From: Achromobacter kerstersii
GTDB lineage: Bacteria; Pseudomonadota; Gammaproteobacteria; Burkholderiales; Burkholderiaceae_B
Length of the DNA: 64,000 nt
Direction of reading: 5' to 3'
Assembly: GCF_902859595.1 (NCBI RefSeq)
Contig: NZ_CADIJQ010000002.1
Coordinates: 124,001-188,000, forward strand
How positions within the stretch are numbered: position 1 is the stretch's first letter; each line of letters starts with the position of its first letter. The translations under genes and the position numbers were made by a program. Positions 18,764 to 27,942 of this stretch are shown in pieces. The notes beneath the pieces are model-generated. The model saw only the letters and a program-made list of their open reading frames with translations, was not told the DNA's origin and searched no databases.

Positions 18764-20275
18764 TCAAACCTGGTCCAGCAGGTATTGCATCAGCAGGGGC
18801 ACGGGGCGGCCAGTGGCGCCCTTGTCCTTGCCGCCGCGCCACGCGGTGCCGGCGATGTCCAGGTGGGCCCACGGATAGGCCTTGGTGAAACGCGACAGGA
18901 AGCACGCTGCGGTCACGGCACCGGCCGGGGGGCCGCCGATGTTGGCCAGGTCGGCGAAGTTGGACTTCAGCTGTTCTTGATAGGCGTCGTCCATCGGCAT
19001 GCGCCAGGCGGTGTCCAGCGACTGGCGGCCGGCAGAAGCCAGGGCCTCGGCCAGAGCGTCGTCCTTGGAGAACAGGCCGGTGTTGACGTTGCCCAGCGCC
19101 ACGACGCAAGCGCCGGTCAGCGTGGCGATGTCGATGACGGCGGCCGGCTTGAAGCGTTCGGCGTAGGTCAGGGCGTCGCACAGGACCAGGCGGCCTTCGG
19201 CGTCGGTGTTCAGGATTTCGATGGTCAGGCCGGCCATGCTGGTGACGACATCACCCGGCTTGTTGGCCGTGCCGCTCGGCAGGTTTTCGCAAGCGGGGAT
19301 GATGCCGACGACGTCCAGCGGGAGCTCAAGCTCGGCCAGTGCGCGGAACGAACCCAGCACGCTGGCGGCGCCGCACATGTCGTACTTCATTTCGTCCATG
19401 GTGGCGGCGGGTTTGAGCGAGATGCCGCCGGCGTCGAACGTGATGCCCTTGCCCACCAGCACGATCGGGCCTTGCGCCGACTTGGCGGCCTTCTTGGCAG
19501 CCGCCTTGGCGCCCGCGTGGCGCAACACGATGAAGCGCAGCGGTTCAGCGGAGCCGCGTGCGACGGACAGGAACGAGCCCATGCCCAGCGCTTCGACCTG
19601 TTTCTTGTCCAGCACTTCCACCTTCACCGACTTGAACTCGCGGGCCAGGCGCTTGGCCGTGTCGCCCAGGTAGGTCGGGGTGCAGATGTTGCCGGGCAGG
19701 TTGCCCAGGGTGCGGGTCAGCTCCATGCCGTTGGCGATGGCGTTGCCTTCACGCAAGCCCTTCTGGGCCTGGGCGGACTCGGCGCGCTCGACGATCTGAA
19801 CGATCTTCTTCAGCTTGGGGCGGGCGTCGCGGTCGGGTTTGCCGAAGCTGGCGTCGTAGTGATAGGTGGCGTTGCCGGCTGCGATGGCGGCGCTGCGGGC
19901 GCGAGCAATGACGGGCACGTCCGCGATCGCATTGGCGACCAGCGTGGACACGCCTTCGGTCAGTTGGGCGGCAACGCAGACCGAGGCGAATGCCTGCTCG
20001 GCCGACGCGTGCGCGCGGGCGGAGTATTCATCTTGCTTGCCCAGGCCCACCAGCACCACGCGATGCGCGGTAACGCCGGGCAATGCGCGCAACGTCAGGG
20101 TGGAGCCGGCGCGTCCGCGGAACTCGGCCTTGACCACGGCGCGCACGGCGCCGTTGGATGCACGGTCGATGATGTCGGCGGCGGGGCTCAACACGCCATC
20201 CGCGAACACCCCGACAGCCAGGGCGGCGGTTTTAACTTGGTGCAGGGAAGCAGTGGTCTGTGTGCTAAATTCCAT
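18764..20275 (-). CDS. pepA: leucyl aminopeptidase (cytosol aminopeptidase)
   Basis: M17 metallo-aminopeptidase of 503 residues that releases N-terminal amino acids, chiefly leucine. It forms hexamers and binds two zinc or manganese ions. The signature [18 protein letters not shown] and the segments [15 protein letters not shown] and [13 protein letters not shown] carry the metal ligands and catalytic residues. It is divergent from lptF across a 57-base gap, so both promoters must sit in or overlap that short gap. Confidence 0.97.
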   Translation of the reverse strand: MEFSTQTTASLHQVKTAALAVGVFADGVLSPAADIIDRASNGAVRAVVKAEFRGRAGSTLTLRALPGVTAHRVVLVGLGKQDEYSARAHASAEQAFASVCVAAQLTEGVSTLVANAIADVPVIARARSAAIAAGNATYHYDASFGKPDRDARPKLKKIVQIVERAESAQAQKGLREGNAIANGMELTRTLGNLPGNICTPTYLGDTAKRLAREFKSVKVEVLDKKQVEALGMGSFLSVARGSAEPLRFIVLRHAGAKAAAKKAAKSAQGPIVLVGKGITFDAGGISLKPAATMDEMKYDMCGAASVLGSFRALAELELPLDVVGIIPACENLPSGTANKPGDVVTSMAGLTIEILNTDAEGRLVLCDALTYAERFKPAAVIDIATLTGACVVALGNVNTGLFSKDDALAEALASAGRQSLDTAWRMPMDDAYQEQLKSNFADLANIGGPPAGAVTAACFLSRFTKAYPWAHLDIAGTAWRGGKDKGATGRPVPLLMQYLLDQV

Positions 20276-20332
20276 GAGGGTTTCCCGTGTGCGTCTGTGT
20301 ATGATGCGGTCGATTATCCCGCATATTCTCCC

Positions 20333-21454
20333 ATGTCTCTATTTAAACGCTCTGTCGTCAGCGAGATCACCAGTCACGCTGGCGTTGTCTTTTCCACGTT
20401 GCTCATCGTGTGGCTCAGCGTGCTCCTTGTGCGCCTGCTCGGTGAAGCCGCGGGCGGCAACATCGGAGCCGACGTCGTTCTCGTGCTGGCCGCGTTGTCG
20501 ACCATCACTGCGTTGCCGACCATCCTGGCCGTCTCGATCTTCATCGCGGTGCTCACGACCGTCACGCGCAACTACCGTGAATCCGAAATGGTGGTGTGGT
20601 TCGCCAGCGGCCTGTCGCTGGCGGATTGGCTAAAGCCCGTGCTGCGCGTGGCCGTTCCCGTTGCCTTGGCGGTGGCGGGCCTGACGCTTGTGGCCGCGCC
20701 TTGGGCGTACCGCCAGATCGGCGAATACCACGAGCGCTTTGAACAACGTTCCGACTTGTCCAAGGTCACGGCTGGGCAGTTCGCGGAATCGTCCGGCGGC
20801 AACCGCGTGTTCTTCTCCGAAGACCCCATCACGCCCTCTGACGAACTGGGTAACGTGTTCGCGCGCGAGACCGGCCCTGAATGGTTGAGCGTGTTGACCG
20901 CAAGCAGCGCCCACAGCGAAACCTTGCCCAATGGCGACCGTTTCCTGGTGCTGGGCGAGGGCCACCGCTATGACCTGAAGCCCGGCACGCCTGAGATCCG
21001 GCTGGTGCACTTCGATAAATACGGGCTGCGTCTGGAAAGCAAGGCGGGGGGCGACCCGATCGGCGAAGCGCGGGCTGCGGCCGAGCGTTCGTCCAAGGCG
21101 CGCACCACGATGCAGCTGGTGGCGGACAACACCGACAGCAGCTGGTCACAAGTGATGTGGCGGATCTCGTTGCCGCTGGCGGCGCTGAATCTGGCGTTGC
21201 TGGCCATTCCGCTGGGAGCGGTGAACCCGCGCCTGGGCCGGTCGGGCGATTTGCTGATCGCGGGTCTGGTCGGTTTGCTCTATATGAACCTGATCAACCT
21301 GTCGCGCGCCTGGATTTCCAACGGCAAGCTCAGTTTTGGCGTGGGCGTGTGGGCCATCCATGGCGCGGTGGCGCTGCTGACCGTGTTCCTGCTCATGCGA
21401 CGCTTGCGAGTGAAGGCGCCCAAGAACGGCGCCAACAGCGCGGCCCCCACGTAA
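20333..21454 (+). CDS. lptF: LPS export ABC transporter permease LptF
   Basis: Inner-membrane subunit of the LptB2FG complex that extracts lipopolysaccharide for transport to the outer membrane. It has 373 residues, the normal length. The start at ATG 20333 ([20 protein letters not shown]) matches the family. Three membrane helices in the first 120 residues, a periplasmic beta-jellyroll (about 125-270) and three C-terminal helices are visible. The partner gene lptG, usually the next gene, is not here. A convergent LysR gene follows instead. Confidence 0.95.
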   Translation: MSLFKRSVVSEITSHAGVVFSTLLIVWLSVLLVRLLGEAAGGNIGADVVLVLAALSTITALPTILAVSIFIAVLTTVTRNYRESEMVVWFASGLSLADWLKPVLRVAVPVALAVAGLTLVAAPWAYRQIGEYHERFEQRSDLSKVTAGQFAESSGGNRVFFSEDPITPSDELGNVFARETGPEWLSVLTASSAHSETLPNGDRFLVLGEGHRYDLKPGTPEIRLVHFDKYGLRLESKAGGDPIGEARAAAERSSKARTTMQLVADNTDSSWSQVMWRISLPLAALNLALLAIPLGAVNPRLGRSGDLLIAGLVGLLYMNLINLSRAWISNGKLSFGVGVWAIHGAVALLTVFLLMRRLRVKAPKNGANSAAPT

Positions 21455-21551
21455 CGATCAGGCGAGCGGCTGATGCGGGGGGCTGCGGCCCTCGCGCCTA
21501 TCTTGCCGTTCTGCTGTTCCTGCCGCCCCTGCCTTTCCTGCCTTTCCAACG

Positions 21552-22472
21552 TCAAGGCAGGTATTTCATCGTGCCGCGCTTGCCGGCCAGCAGGTCGGCA
21601 TTCTTCAGCACCGACTTGCGGATGAACTCCCACAAGACTGTCACGCGCTTGAGTTTGCGCAGGTCTTCGTGGCAGTACATCCAAAACGATCGTGTGATCT
21701 CTACTTCATTTTCCAGCACCGGTTTCAGCCGCGGGTCTTGCGCGGCGATGAAACACGGCAGGATGGCCAGCGACTGCCCTTGCAGCGCGGCGTGATACTG
21801 CGCCACCACGCTGGTGCTACGCAGCACCACCTTGCTGGCCGGCAGCAAATCTTCCAGATAGCGCAGGCGCTCGCTGAACAGCAGTTCGTCGACATAGCCG
21901 ATGAACGTGTGCTCGGCCAGATCCGCGCGGGTTGCGATCGGTTTGTGGCGCGCCAGGTAACCGGGCGTGCCGTACAGGCGCAGGGTGTAATCGCACAGCT
22001 TGCTGCACACATACGGTCCGCGCTGGGGGCGTTCGATGGTGATGGCCAGGTCTGCTTCGCGCTTTGACAGGCTGACAAAGCGCGGCACCGGCAGGATGTC
22101 CAGCGTGATGTGCGGATAGCGGCGCTGGAAGTCGGCCGCAAGCGGTGTCAGCACATAGCTGCCGAAGCCTTCGGTGGCGCCAATGCGTAAATGGCCCGAC
22201 AAGGCCTGGCCGATTCCCGACAAGTTTTCGCGCGCGGTATGCACCGTGCTTTCCATCTGTTCGGCGTGGACGAACAAGCGCTGGCCGTCGTCCGTCAGCA
22301 CAAAACCCGCGCTGCGCGATTTTTCGAACAGCAGGGTGTCGAGCTCGGTTTCCAGGGCCCGGATGCGGCGCGACACTGTCGTGTGCTCCACCCCCAATTT
22401 GCGTGCGGCGGCGCTCACCCGCTGGGTGCGGGCCACTTCCAGAAAGTACCGCAGGCTGTCCCAATCCAACAC
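21552..22472 (-). CDS. LysR-family regulator, divergent from the mmsA unit
   Basis: A 306-residue LysR regulator. The likely start is GTG 22472 (residues LDWDSLRYFLEVARTQRVS next), because upstream codons are outside the winged-helix domain. The helix-turn-helix lies at about residues 15-45, with the effector domain after residue 90. It is divergent from the binding protein at 22677, and the shared 204-base gap holds a perfect palindrome at 22514-22531. It probably controls both directions. The ligand may be a branched-chain amino-acid breakdown product, by context only. Confidence 0.9.
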   Translation of the reverse strand: MLDWDSLRYFLEVARTQRVSAAARKLGVEHTTVSRRIRALETELDTLLFEKSRSAGFVLTDDGQRLFVHAEQMESTVHTARENLSGIGQALSGHLRIGATEGFGSYVLTPLAADFQRRYPHITLDILPVPRFVSLSKREADLAITIERPQRGPYVCSKLCDYTLRLYGTPGYLARHKPIATRADLAEHTFIGYVDELLFSERLRYLEDLLPASKVVLRSTSVVAQYHAALQGQSLAILPCFIAAQDPRLKPVLENEVEITRSFWMYCHEDLRKLKRVTVLWEFIRKSVLKNADLLAGKRGTMKYLP

Positions 22473-22513
22473 GATTTCATCCTTATGGCGCGCGGCGCCG
22501 AACCCAATACTGC

Positions 22514-22542
22514 TTGTGCATGAATGCACAAGGAATGTGCAT
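22514..22542. promoter_or_regulatory. LysR operator candidate (palindrome plus half-site)
   Basis: A perfect dyad TTGTGCAT-GA-ATGCACAA (22514-22531) is followed by an extra half-site ATGTGCAT (22535-22542). It lies between the divergent LysR gene and the binding protein gene. A primary dyad plus an offset second site is typical of LysR-type recognition and activation sites. Confidence 0.6.
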
Positions 22543-22676
22543 TTCTGGTGTTGCTTGTTGATTTTCACACATCTACACTGGGCCGGCAGGCCTCGGGGCA
22601 TTGCCCTGAGAGTCGCAGGCCGCAAAGACGGCGCATAACGCTACACATCAGCGCATAACACTCAGGAGACAAATCC

Positions 22677-23894
22677 ATGAAATTGCACGCACGCGGGCTG
22701 GCCGCAGGCTTGTGTCTGGGCGCATTGTTGGTGAGCCAGGCGCAGGCGGCCGACAAGCCGCCAGTGAAGATCGGCATTCTGACGGACATGTCCGGCACCT
22801 ACGCCGGGATGGGCGGGGCGGGTTCGGTCGCGGCGGCGCAATTGGCCATTGACGATTGCCTGGCCGCCGAGTGCAAGGGCATGAAGATCGAACTGGTCTC
22901 CGCCGACAATCAGAACAAGGCGGACGTGGGCGCGGCCAAAGCGCGCGAATGGTTTGACCGCGACGGCGTGACGGCGATTGCCGACCTGACGAACTCTGCC
23001 GTGGCGCTTGCCGTGCAAGGCATTGCGCGCGAAAAGAACAAGGTCGTGATGTTCTCCGGCCCGGCCACGACGGCGCTGACCAACAAGGAATGCTCGCCTG
23101 TTGGCTTCCATTGGATGTTCGACACCTATTCGCAATCCGCGGGCGGCGCCAAGGCCACCGTGCGTGCTGGCGGAAAGTCCTGGTACTTCATTACGGTGGA
23201 TTACGCCTTTGGCCATTCGCTGGAAGCGGACACGGTCAAGGCCGTGAAGGCGCTGGGCGGCACCGTCGCCGGCAGCGTGCGCCATCCCTTGAACGCGCCT
23301 GACTTCGCGTCCTATCTGTTGCAGGCGCAAAGCTCCAAGGCACAGGTCGTGGCGCTGGCCAACGGCGGGCAGGACACGGTCAACGCCGTCAAGCAGGCGC
23401 GCGAATTTGGCATCGTGGCGGGCGGGCAGCGGCTGGTGTCGCTGCTGATCTTCCTGTCGGACTTGCGCGCCCTTGGGCTGGAAAGCGCACAAGGCTTGTC
23501 GTATGTGGACGGCTTTTATTGGGATTACGACGACGCCTCGCGCGCCTGGTCCGCGCGCTTCGAAAAAGCCTTCCGTGGCCTGAAGCCCACGATGACGCAG
23601 GCCGGCGTGTATTCCAGCGTGTTGCATTACCTGCGCGCGACAGCCGCCGCCAGCAGCACCGACGGCAAGGTCGTGGCCGACAAGATGCGTGAACTGCCCA
23701 TCAAGGACCCGATCATGCGCAACGCATCGATCCGCCCCGATGGCCGCGTCATCCACGACATGTACCTGTACGAAGTGAAGAAGCCCGCGGACTCCAAGGG
23801 CGGCTGGGACTATTCGAAGCTGGTGGCCACCATTCCGGCGGCCGAAGCCTTCCAGCCCCTGGCCGATTCGAGCTGCCCGCTGGTGAAGAAATAA
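22677..23894 (+). CDS. ABC transporter substrate-binding protein (branched-chain amino-acid type)
   Basis: Periplasmic binding protein of 405 residues in the LivJ-like (Peripla_BP_6) family. A signal peptide at about 1-24 ends at SQAQAAD, and the mature start KIGILTDMSGTYAGMGG is typical. A strong AGGAG lies upstream. No permease or ATPase genes follow; the next gene is mmsA, 97 bases on. The protein must therefore use a transporter encoded elsewhere, or bind a ligand for signalling. The mmsA context suggests a branched-chain amino acid or related acid. Confidence 0.92.
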   Translation: MKLHARGLAAGLCLGALLVSQAQAADKPPVKIGILTDMSGTYAGMGGAGSVAAAQLAIDDCLAAECKGMKIELVSADNQNKADVGAAKAREWFDRDGVTAIADLTNSAVALAVQGIAREKNKVVMFSGPATTALTNKECSPVGFHWMFDTYSQSAGGAKATVRAGGKSWYFITVDYAFGHSLEADTVKAVKALGGTVAGSVRHPLNAPDFASYLLQAQSSKAQVVALANGGQDTVNAVKQAREFGIVAGGQRLVSLLIFLSDLRALGLESAQGLSYVDGFYWDYDDASRAWSARFEKAFRGLKPTMTQAGVYSSVLHYLRATAAASSTDGKVVADKMRELPIKDPIMRNASIRPDGRVIHDMYLYEVKKPADSKGGWDYSKLVATIPAAEAFQPLADSSCPLVKK

Positions 23895-23902
23895 GCCTGG
23901 CG

Positions 23903-23930
23903 CGCTGGCCGGGCCATTGTCCGGCCGGCG
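23903..23930. repeat. GC-rich hairpin between binding protein and mmsA
   Basis: A 10-bp stem with one G-T wobble (23903-23912 with 23921-23930) encloses an eight-base loop, nine bases past the stop. It has no T run. It may stabilise the upstream mRNA and lower readthrough into mmsA. Confidence 0.45.
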
Positions 23931-23991
23931 TGTTTGACGATTCATGAACGCGGATTCATCCGCATCGACTACGCAGTGTGAGGAGCATCAA

Positions 23992-25485
23992 ATGAGTGAA
24001 GTCCCCCGCGTTCCGCTATTGATCGGCGGCAAGCTTGTGCAGTCCCAAACCACCGAATGGCGAGACGTGATCAACCCCGCCACCCAGGAGGTCGTTGCCA
24101 AGGTGCCCTTCGCGACCCGCGAAGAACTGGACCTGGCCGTCTCCAACGCCAAGGAAGCATTCAAGACCTGGCGCAACAGCGGGCAGGGCACGCGCATGCG
24201 CGTCATGCTGAAGTTCCAGGAGCTGCTGCGCGCCAACACCGGCAAGCTGGCCGAGATGATCACGCGCGAACACGGCAAGACGCTGCCGGACGCCGAGGGC
24301 GAGATCGGCCGTGGCCTGGAAGTGGTGGAGCACGCGTGCTCGATCGCCAACCTGCAATTGGGCGAGTACGCCGAGAACGCCGCGTCCGGCATCGACGTCT
24401 ACACCCTGATCCAGCCGCTGGGCGTGTGCGCGGGCATCACCGCGTTCAACTTCCCGGTGATGCTGCCGTGCTTCATGTTCCCCATCGCTGTGGCCTGCGG
24501 CAACAGCTTCGTGTTGAAACCCTCTGAACAGGACCCGACCGCGTCCCTGTTCCTGGCCCAGCTGGCGCTGGAAGCCGGCCTGCCCCCGGGCGTGCTGAAC
24601 GTGGTGCATGGCGGCCCGGATACGGCCAACGGCCTGTGCGAACACCCGGACATCAAGGCCGTGTCGTTCATCGGTTCGACCCGTGTCGGCACGGAAATCT
24701 ACAACCGCGCATCGGCGGCCGGCAAGCGTTGCCAGTCGATGATGGGCGCCAAGAACCACTGCGTGATTCTGCCGGACGCCGATCCCGAAGTGGCGCTGAA
24801 CCAGCTGGTGGGCGCGGCATTCGGCGCAGCCGGCCAGCGCTGCATGGCGTCATCGGTTGCCGTGTTGGTGGGCGATGCCCGCAACTGGCTGCCCGACTTT
24901 GTCGAGCGTTCGAAGAAGCTGAAGGTCAACTCGGGCACCGATCGTGAAGCCGATCTGGGCCCGCTGGTGTCGCCCAATGCCAAGAAGCGTGTCGAAAGCC
25001 TGATTCAAAAGGGCGTGGACGAAGGCGCCAAACTGCTGCTGGATGGCCGCAACCTGAAGGTGTCGGGCTTTGAGCAGGGCAACTTCGTGGGCCCGACGAT
25101 TTTCGACGGCGTGAACGAAGACATGACCATCTATACCGAAGAAATCTTCGGACCGGTCCTGTGCTGCGTCGGCGTCGAAACGCTGGAAGACGCGGTGGCG
25201 TTCATCAACCGCAATCCCAACGGCAACGGCGTGGCGCTGTTCACCCAGGACGGCGGCGCGGCGCGCTACTTCCAGAACAACATCGACGTGGGCCAGGTAG
25301 GCATCAACGTGCCGATTCCCGTGCCGGTGGCGTGGTTCAGCTTCACAGGTTCGCGCGGTTCCAAGCTGGGCGACCTGGGCCCCAACGGCAAGCAGGCGGT
25401 TCAGTTCTGGACGCAGACCAAGACCGTGACGGCGCGCTGGTCCGCACACGCCAAGACCGTGAACACCACGATCTCGATGCGCTGA
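23992..25485 (+). CDS. mmsA: CoA-acylating methylmalonate-semialdehyde dehydrogenase
   Basis: Oxidises methylmalonate or malonate semialdehyde to propionyl-CoA or acetyl-CoA with NAD and CoA, in valine, thymine or inositol breakdown. It has 497 residues. The start is ATG 23992 with GAGGAG at 23979-23984. The catalytic Cys is Cys284 (GQRCMAS). The general-base glutamate of ordinary aldehyde dehydrogenases is replaced (MMGAKNH), as is typical of this CoA-dependent branch. No mmsB (3-hydroxyisobutyrate dehydrogenase) is adjacent. Confidence 0.94.
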   Translation: MSEVPRVPLLIGGKLVQSQTTEWRDVINPATQEVVAKVPFATREELDLAVSNAKEAFKTWRNSGQGTRMRVMLKFQELLRANTGKLAEMITREHGKTLPDAEGEIGRGLEVVEHACSIANLQLGEYAENAASGIDVYTLIQPLGVCAGITAFNFPVMLPCFMFPIAVACGNSFVLKPSEQDPTASLFLAQLALEAGLPPGVLNVVHGGPDTANGLCEHPDIKAVSFIGSTRVGTEIYNRASAAGKRCQSMMGAKNHCVILPDADPEVALNQLVGAAFGAAGQRCMASSVAVLVGDARNWLPDFVERSKKLKVNSGTDREADLGPLVSPNAKKRVESLIQKGVDEGAKLLLDGRNLKVSGFEQGNFVGPTIFDGVNEDMTIYTEEIFGPVLCCVGVETLEDAVAFINRNPNGNGVALFTQDGGAARYFQNNIDVGQVGINVPIPVPVAWFSFTGSRGSKLGDLGPNGKQAVQFWTQTKTVTARWSAHAKTVNTTISMR

Positions 25486-25508
25486 AAGGGGGACGCCTTG
25501 CTCCTAAG

Positions 25509-25578
25509 CTTATATTAATAAGTTATATAACGAGGCGCCCTTATTACTTATAATTGGCCCATCTATCAGGGGCCAATT
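25509..25578 (+). promoter_or_regulatory. AT-rich control region of the CysB-type regulator
   Basis: This AT-rich stretch has overlapping TTAT/ATAA repeats (25509-25531), a perfect TATAAT (25549-25554) and a 9-bp dyad AATTGGCCC/GGGCCAATT (25552-25560 with 25570-25578). The dyad ends two bases before the start codon and covers the AGGGG ribosome-binding site. It is likely an autoregulatory site. Confidence 0.5.
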
Positions 25579-25580
25579 TT

Positions 25581-26525
25581 ATGAACCTCCAGCAATTTCG
25601 CTTTGTGCGCGAAACCATCCGGCGCGACTTCAACCTGACCGAAGCCGCCCGGATGCTCTATACCTCGCAGCCCGGAGTGTCCAAGGCCATCATCGAGTTC
25701 GAAGATGAGCTCGGCATCAAGATTTTCGAACGCCATGGCAAGCGCATCAAAGGCCTGACCAAGCCGGGTCTGGCGGTGTCGCAGGTGATCGACCGCATCA
25801 TGCGCGAAGTCGACAATTTGAAGAAGGTCAGCGACGAATTCGCCCGCCGCGATGAAGGCGGTTTGGTGATTGCGTGCACGCACACGCAGGCGCGCTATCT
25901 GCTGCCCCGCGTGATTCCCGCCTTCCGCAAGCAATTCCCCAAGGTGCACTTGTCGTTGGCTGAAGGCAGCCCCGCGCAGTTGGCGGAAATGGTGCTGCAC
26001 GAGCAGGCCGACCTGGCGCTGGCAACCGAGTCCTTGGCCTTGACGCCCGGCTTGGCCACCTTGCCCGTCTACGCCTGGGAGCACACCGTGGTGGTGCGCC
26101 CGGATCATCCTTTGGCCGAGCTGACCTCCAGCGCCGCCAAGCGCCTGTCGCTAGCGCAACTGGCCGAATTCCCCATCGTGACCTACGACCGCGCCTTCAC
26201 GGGCCGCAGCACAATCGACGAAGTGTTCGCCAACCAGGGCATTCACCCGGACATCGTGCTGGAAGCCATTGATGCCGACGTCATCAAGACCTATGTCGAC
26301 GTGGGCCTGGGCATTGGCATCATTGCTGGCGTGGCCTATGACCCGCGCCGCGACTCCAATCTGGTTGGCCTGCCCGTGGGTCACCTGTTCGGCACGCACA
26401 CCACCCGTGTGGGCGTGAAGTCGGGCGTGTTCCTGCGCGACTACGTCTACACCTTCCTGGAAATGCTGGCGCCGTCGTTGACTCGCGCCGTCGTGACCGA
26501 GGCGGTGCAGGGCGCGCCGAAGTAA
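25581..26525 (+). CDS. CysB-family LysR transcriptional regulator
   Basis: A 314-residue regulator closely matching the CysB/Cbl pattern: MNLQQFRFVRETIRRDFNLT at the start and a winged helix with LYTSQPGVSKAIIEFEDELG. CysB-type proteins activate sulphate and sulphonate assimilation genes with N-acetylserine as inducer. The start at ATG 25581 is fixed by this conserved N-terminus. No sulphur genes are near, so the targets are elsewhere. It is monocistronic and ends in a strong terminator. Confidence 0.93.
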   Translation: MNLQQFRFVRETIRRDFNLTEAARMLYTSQPGVSKAIIEFEDELGIKIFERHGKRIKGLTKPGLAVSQVIDRIMREVDNLKKVSDEFARRDEGGLVIACTHTQARYLLPRVIPAFRKQFPKVHLSLAEGSPAQLAEMVLHEQADLALATESLALTPGLATLPVYAWEHTVVVRPDHPLAELTSSAAKRLSLAQLAEFPIVTYDRAFTGRSTIDEVFANQGIHPDIVLEAIDADVIKTYVDVGLGIGIIAGVAYDPRRDSNLVGLPVGHLFGTHTTRVGVKSGVFLRDYVYTFLEMLAPSLTRAVVTEAVQGAPK

Positions 26526-26559
26526 GCGGATTGGACGGCTGGCTTGCACGGCAAAAAGA

Positions 26560-26592
26560 AGCGCGGCGTCTTGAGATGCCGCGCTTTTTTTT
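26560..26592 (+). terminator. intrinsic terminator after the CysB-type gene
   Basis: An 11-bp stem (26560-26570 with 26575-26585, one G-T pair) with a TTGA loop is followed by a run of eight T (26585-26592). Confidence 0.85.
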
Positions 26593-26709
26593 GCCCCTGA
26601 AACGGGGCGACCGGCTGGAGAGCCGCGAGTTCCCTGGCTAATAGCAAATCTCACTATCCCTTTTGATAAGCTCATAAATATAATTAAATAAGAACCGATC
26701 TCATTTAAG

Positions 26710-26739
26710 TTGACTAAAAAATAGGAATCATTATCATTA
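26710..26739 (+). promoter_or_regulatory. promoter overlapped by a Fur box
   Basis: TTGACT (26710-26715) and TATCAT (26732-26737) are spaced 16 bases apart, as a sigma-70 promoter. A 19-base site at 26721-26739 (ATAGGAATCATTATCATTA) is a near match to the Fur consensus of repeated GATAAT units. It covers the -10 element, so iron-bound Fur should block the promoter. Confidence 0.75.
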
Positions 26740-26770
26740 CATCCAGACTCAACGACCAGTGAGGTTCATC

Positions 26771-27094
26771 ATGACGGCAGGACTCAGTGCAGTAGTAGTT
26801 GGCGCAGATCGACTGGGCAATATTCCGGATCTGCTGAAAGGACACAATATTTCGATCACGCACCACATCAGTGGCCGCGATCCTTCGCACCAGAAGAAGA
26901 CGCTTCAACTGCCTTCCGGCACGCAACTGGTCATCTTGCTGACCGACTTCCTTGGACACAACGTCATGAAGACCTTCCGCAACGCCGCGCAGCGTGGCGG
27001 CATCCGGGTCGTGGCTTGTCGCCGTTCGGTATGCAGCATGCAGCAAGCGTTGCAGCAGTGCGGCCTGTGCCCGCGCGCTGGCACCGTCCACTGA
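26771..27094 (+). CDS. DUF2325 small protein with C-terminal cysteines
   Basis: A 107-residue cytoplasmic protein. The start is ATG 26771, with GAGG seven bases upstream. The alternating alpha/beta pattern (SAVVVGADRLGNIPDLL, then TQLVILLTDFLGHNVM) and the end with ARGGIRVV-like spacing match DUF2325. Four cysteines (83, 88, 97, 100) are grouped at the C-terminus, with His-His at 31-32, which suggests metal or iron-sulphur binding. It is the only gene behind the Fur-box promoter and ends at a strong terminator, so it should be made under iron limitation. No function is established that I know of. Confidence 0.8.
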   Translation: MTAGLSAVVVGADRLGNIPDLLKGHNISITHHISGRDPSHQKKTLQLPSGTQLVILLTDFLGHNVMKTFRNAAQRGGIRVVACRRSVCSMQQALQQCGLCPRAGTVH

Positions 27095-27190
27095 ATGCCT
27101 GTTTTGCCGCTGGAACACAAAAACACTGGGGAGGCCGAAACGGCCTGCGGCTGAAAGGGCGATAGGCCCTGGACCGCGAAGAGCAAAAGC

Positions 27191-27230
27191 AAAACGCCGT
27201 CAGACTGATGTCTGACGGCGTTTTGTTTTT
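27191..27230. terminator. bidirectional terminator between convergent genes
   Basis: A perfect 15-bp stem (27191-27205 with 27210-27224) with a TGAT loop has A and T runs on both sides. It serves both the DUF2325 gene and the convergent NlpC/P60 gene. Confidence 0.9.
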
Positions 27231-27279
27231 GGGGGATGGCGCCTGGCGCATCGCTTGTGCGACGATGCCAGGAACCGAA

Positions 27280-27942
27280 TCAGTTTGCGGCGCGGGCGGA
27301 AGCCATCAGGCTGTTGTCCAGGCGGCGGGCGCCGTTGTAGCGCTTGGTCCAGTAGGCCATGGTCATGCTTTCGACACGCACGACGCCACCGGCGCTGGGC
27401 GAGTGCACGAAGCGGTCGTCGCCCAGGTAGATGCCCACGTGCGAGTAGCGGCGGCCCATCGTGTTGAAGAAGACCAGGTCGCCGGCCTTGAGTTCGTTCT
27501 TGGCGACCGACACGCCTTGCTGGGCGATTTCGGCAGCGTTGCGCGGCAGCTTCAGGCCCAGCGAACGTTCGGCCGAGTAGGCGACGAGGCCGCTGCAATC
27601 GAAACCGGTGTCGGGGGTGCTGCCGCCGAAGCGGTAGCGGATGCCCAGGTAGTTCAGGGCTTCGCTGACCATGGCGTTGTCGCTGTTGACGCCCGATTGG
27701 GCTTGGCGTTGACGTTCGCGCTTGAATTTTTGCACCACCAGCATGCCGATGGGGTCATCGGCGGTGGCTACCCATTCCATTTCGTACGGATCAATCTCGG
27801 ACGTATGGGCGGTTGACTTCTGGTTAGTGCCAGCACAACCTGCCAGGCCGGCCACACATGCCATCAACGCGAGCGTACGCAGCCCGCGCTTTGCCTGGCC
27901 AGTGGATGAATTGAATCGCGCGATTATGGAGTGTCGATGCAT
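27280..27942 (-). CDS. NlpC/P60-family peptidoglycan hydrolase, lipoprotein
   Basis: A 220-residue cysteine peptidase (C40), likely cutting the gamma-D-Glu-diaminopimelate bond in murein stem peptides. A lipoprotein signal ends at LAGC, with the lipidated Cys at 36. The catalytic residues are Cys116 (FDCSGLV), His168 (SHVGIYLG) and His180 (RFVHSPS). The catalytic domain fills about residues 88-200. It is a single gene ending at the shared terminator. The target side (outer- or inner-membrane leaflet) is not decided here; the residue after the cysteine is Ala, not Asp. Confidence 0.94.
   Translation of the reverse strand: MHRHSIIARFNSSTGQAKRGLRTLALMACVAGLAGCAGTNQKSTAHTSEIDPYEMEWVATADDPIGMLVVQKFKRERQRQAQSGVNSDNAMVSEALNYLGIRYRFGGSTPDTGFDCSGLVAYSAERSLGLKLPRNAAEIAQQGVSVAKNELKAGDLVFFNTMGRRYSHVGIYLGDDRFVHSPSAGGVVRVESMTMAYWTKRYNGARRLDNSLMASARAAN

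Noticed and set aside
18362..20332. Long open frame leading without a stop into lptF
   Set aside because: It is antisense to holC and pepA, has the low-complexity Gly/Arg/Gln/Val make-up of a GC-rich shadow frame, and lptF has a clear conserved N-terminus at 20333.
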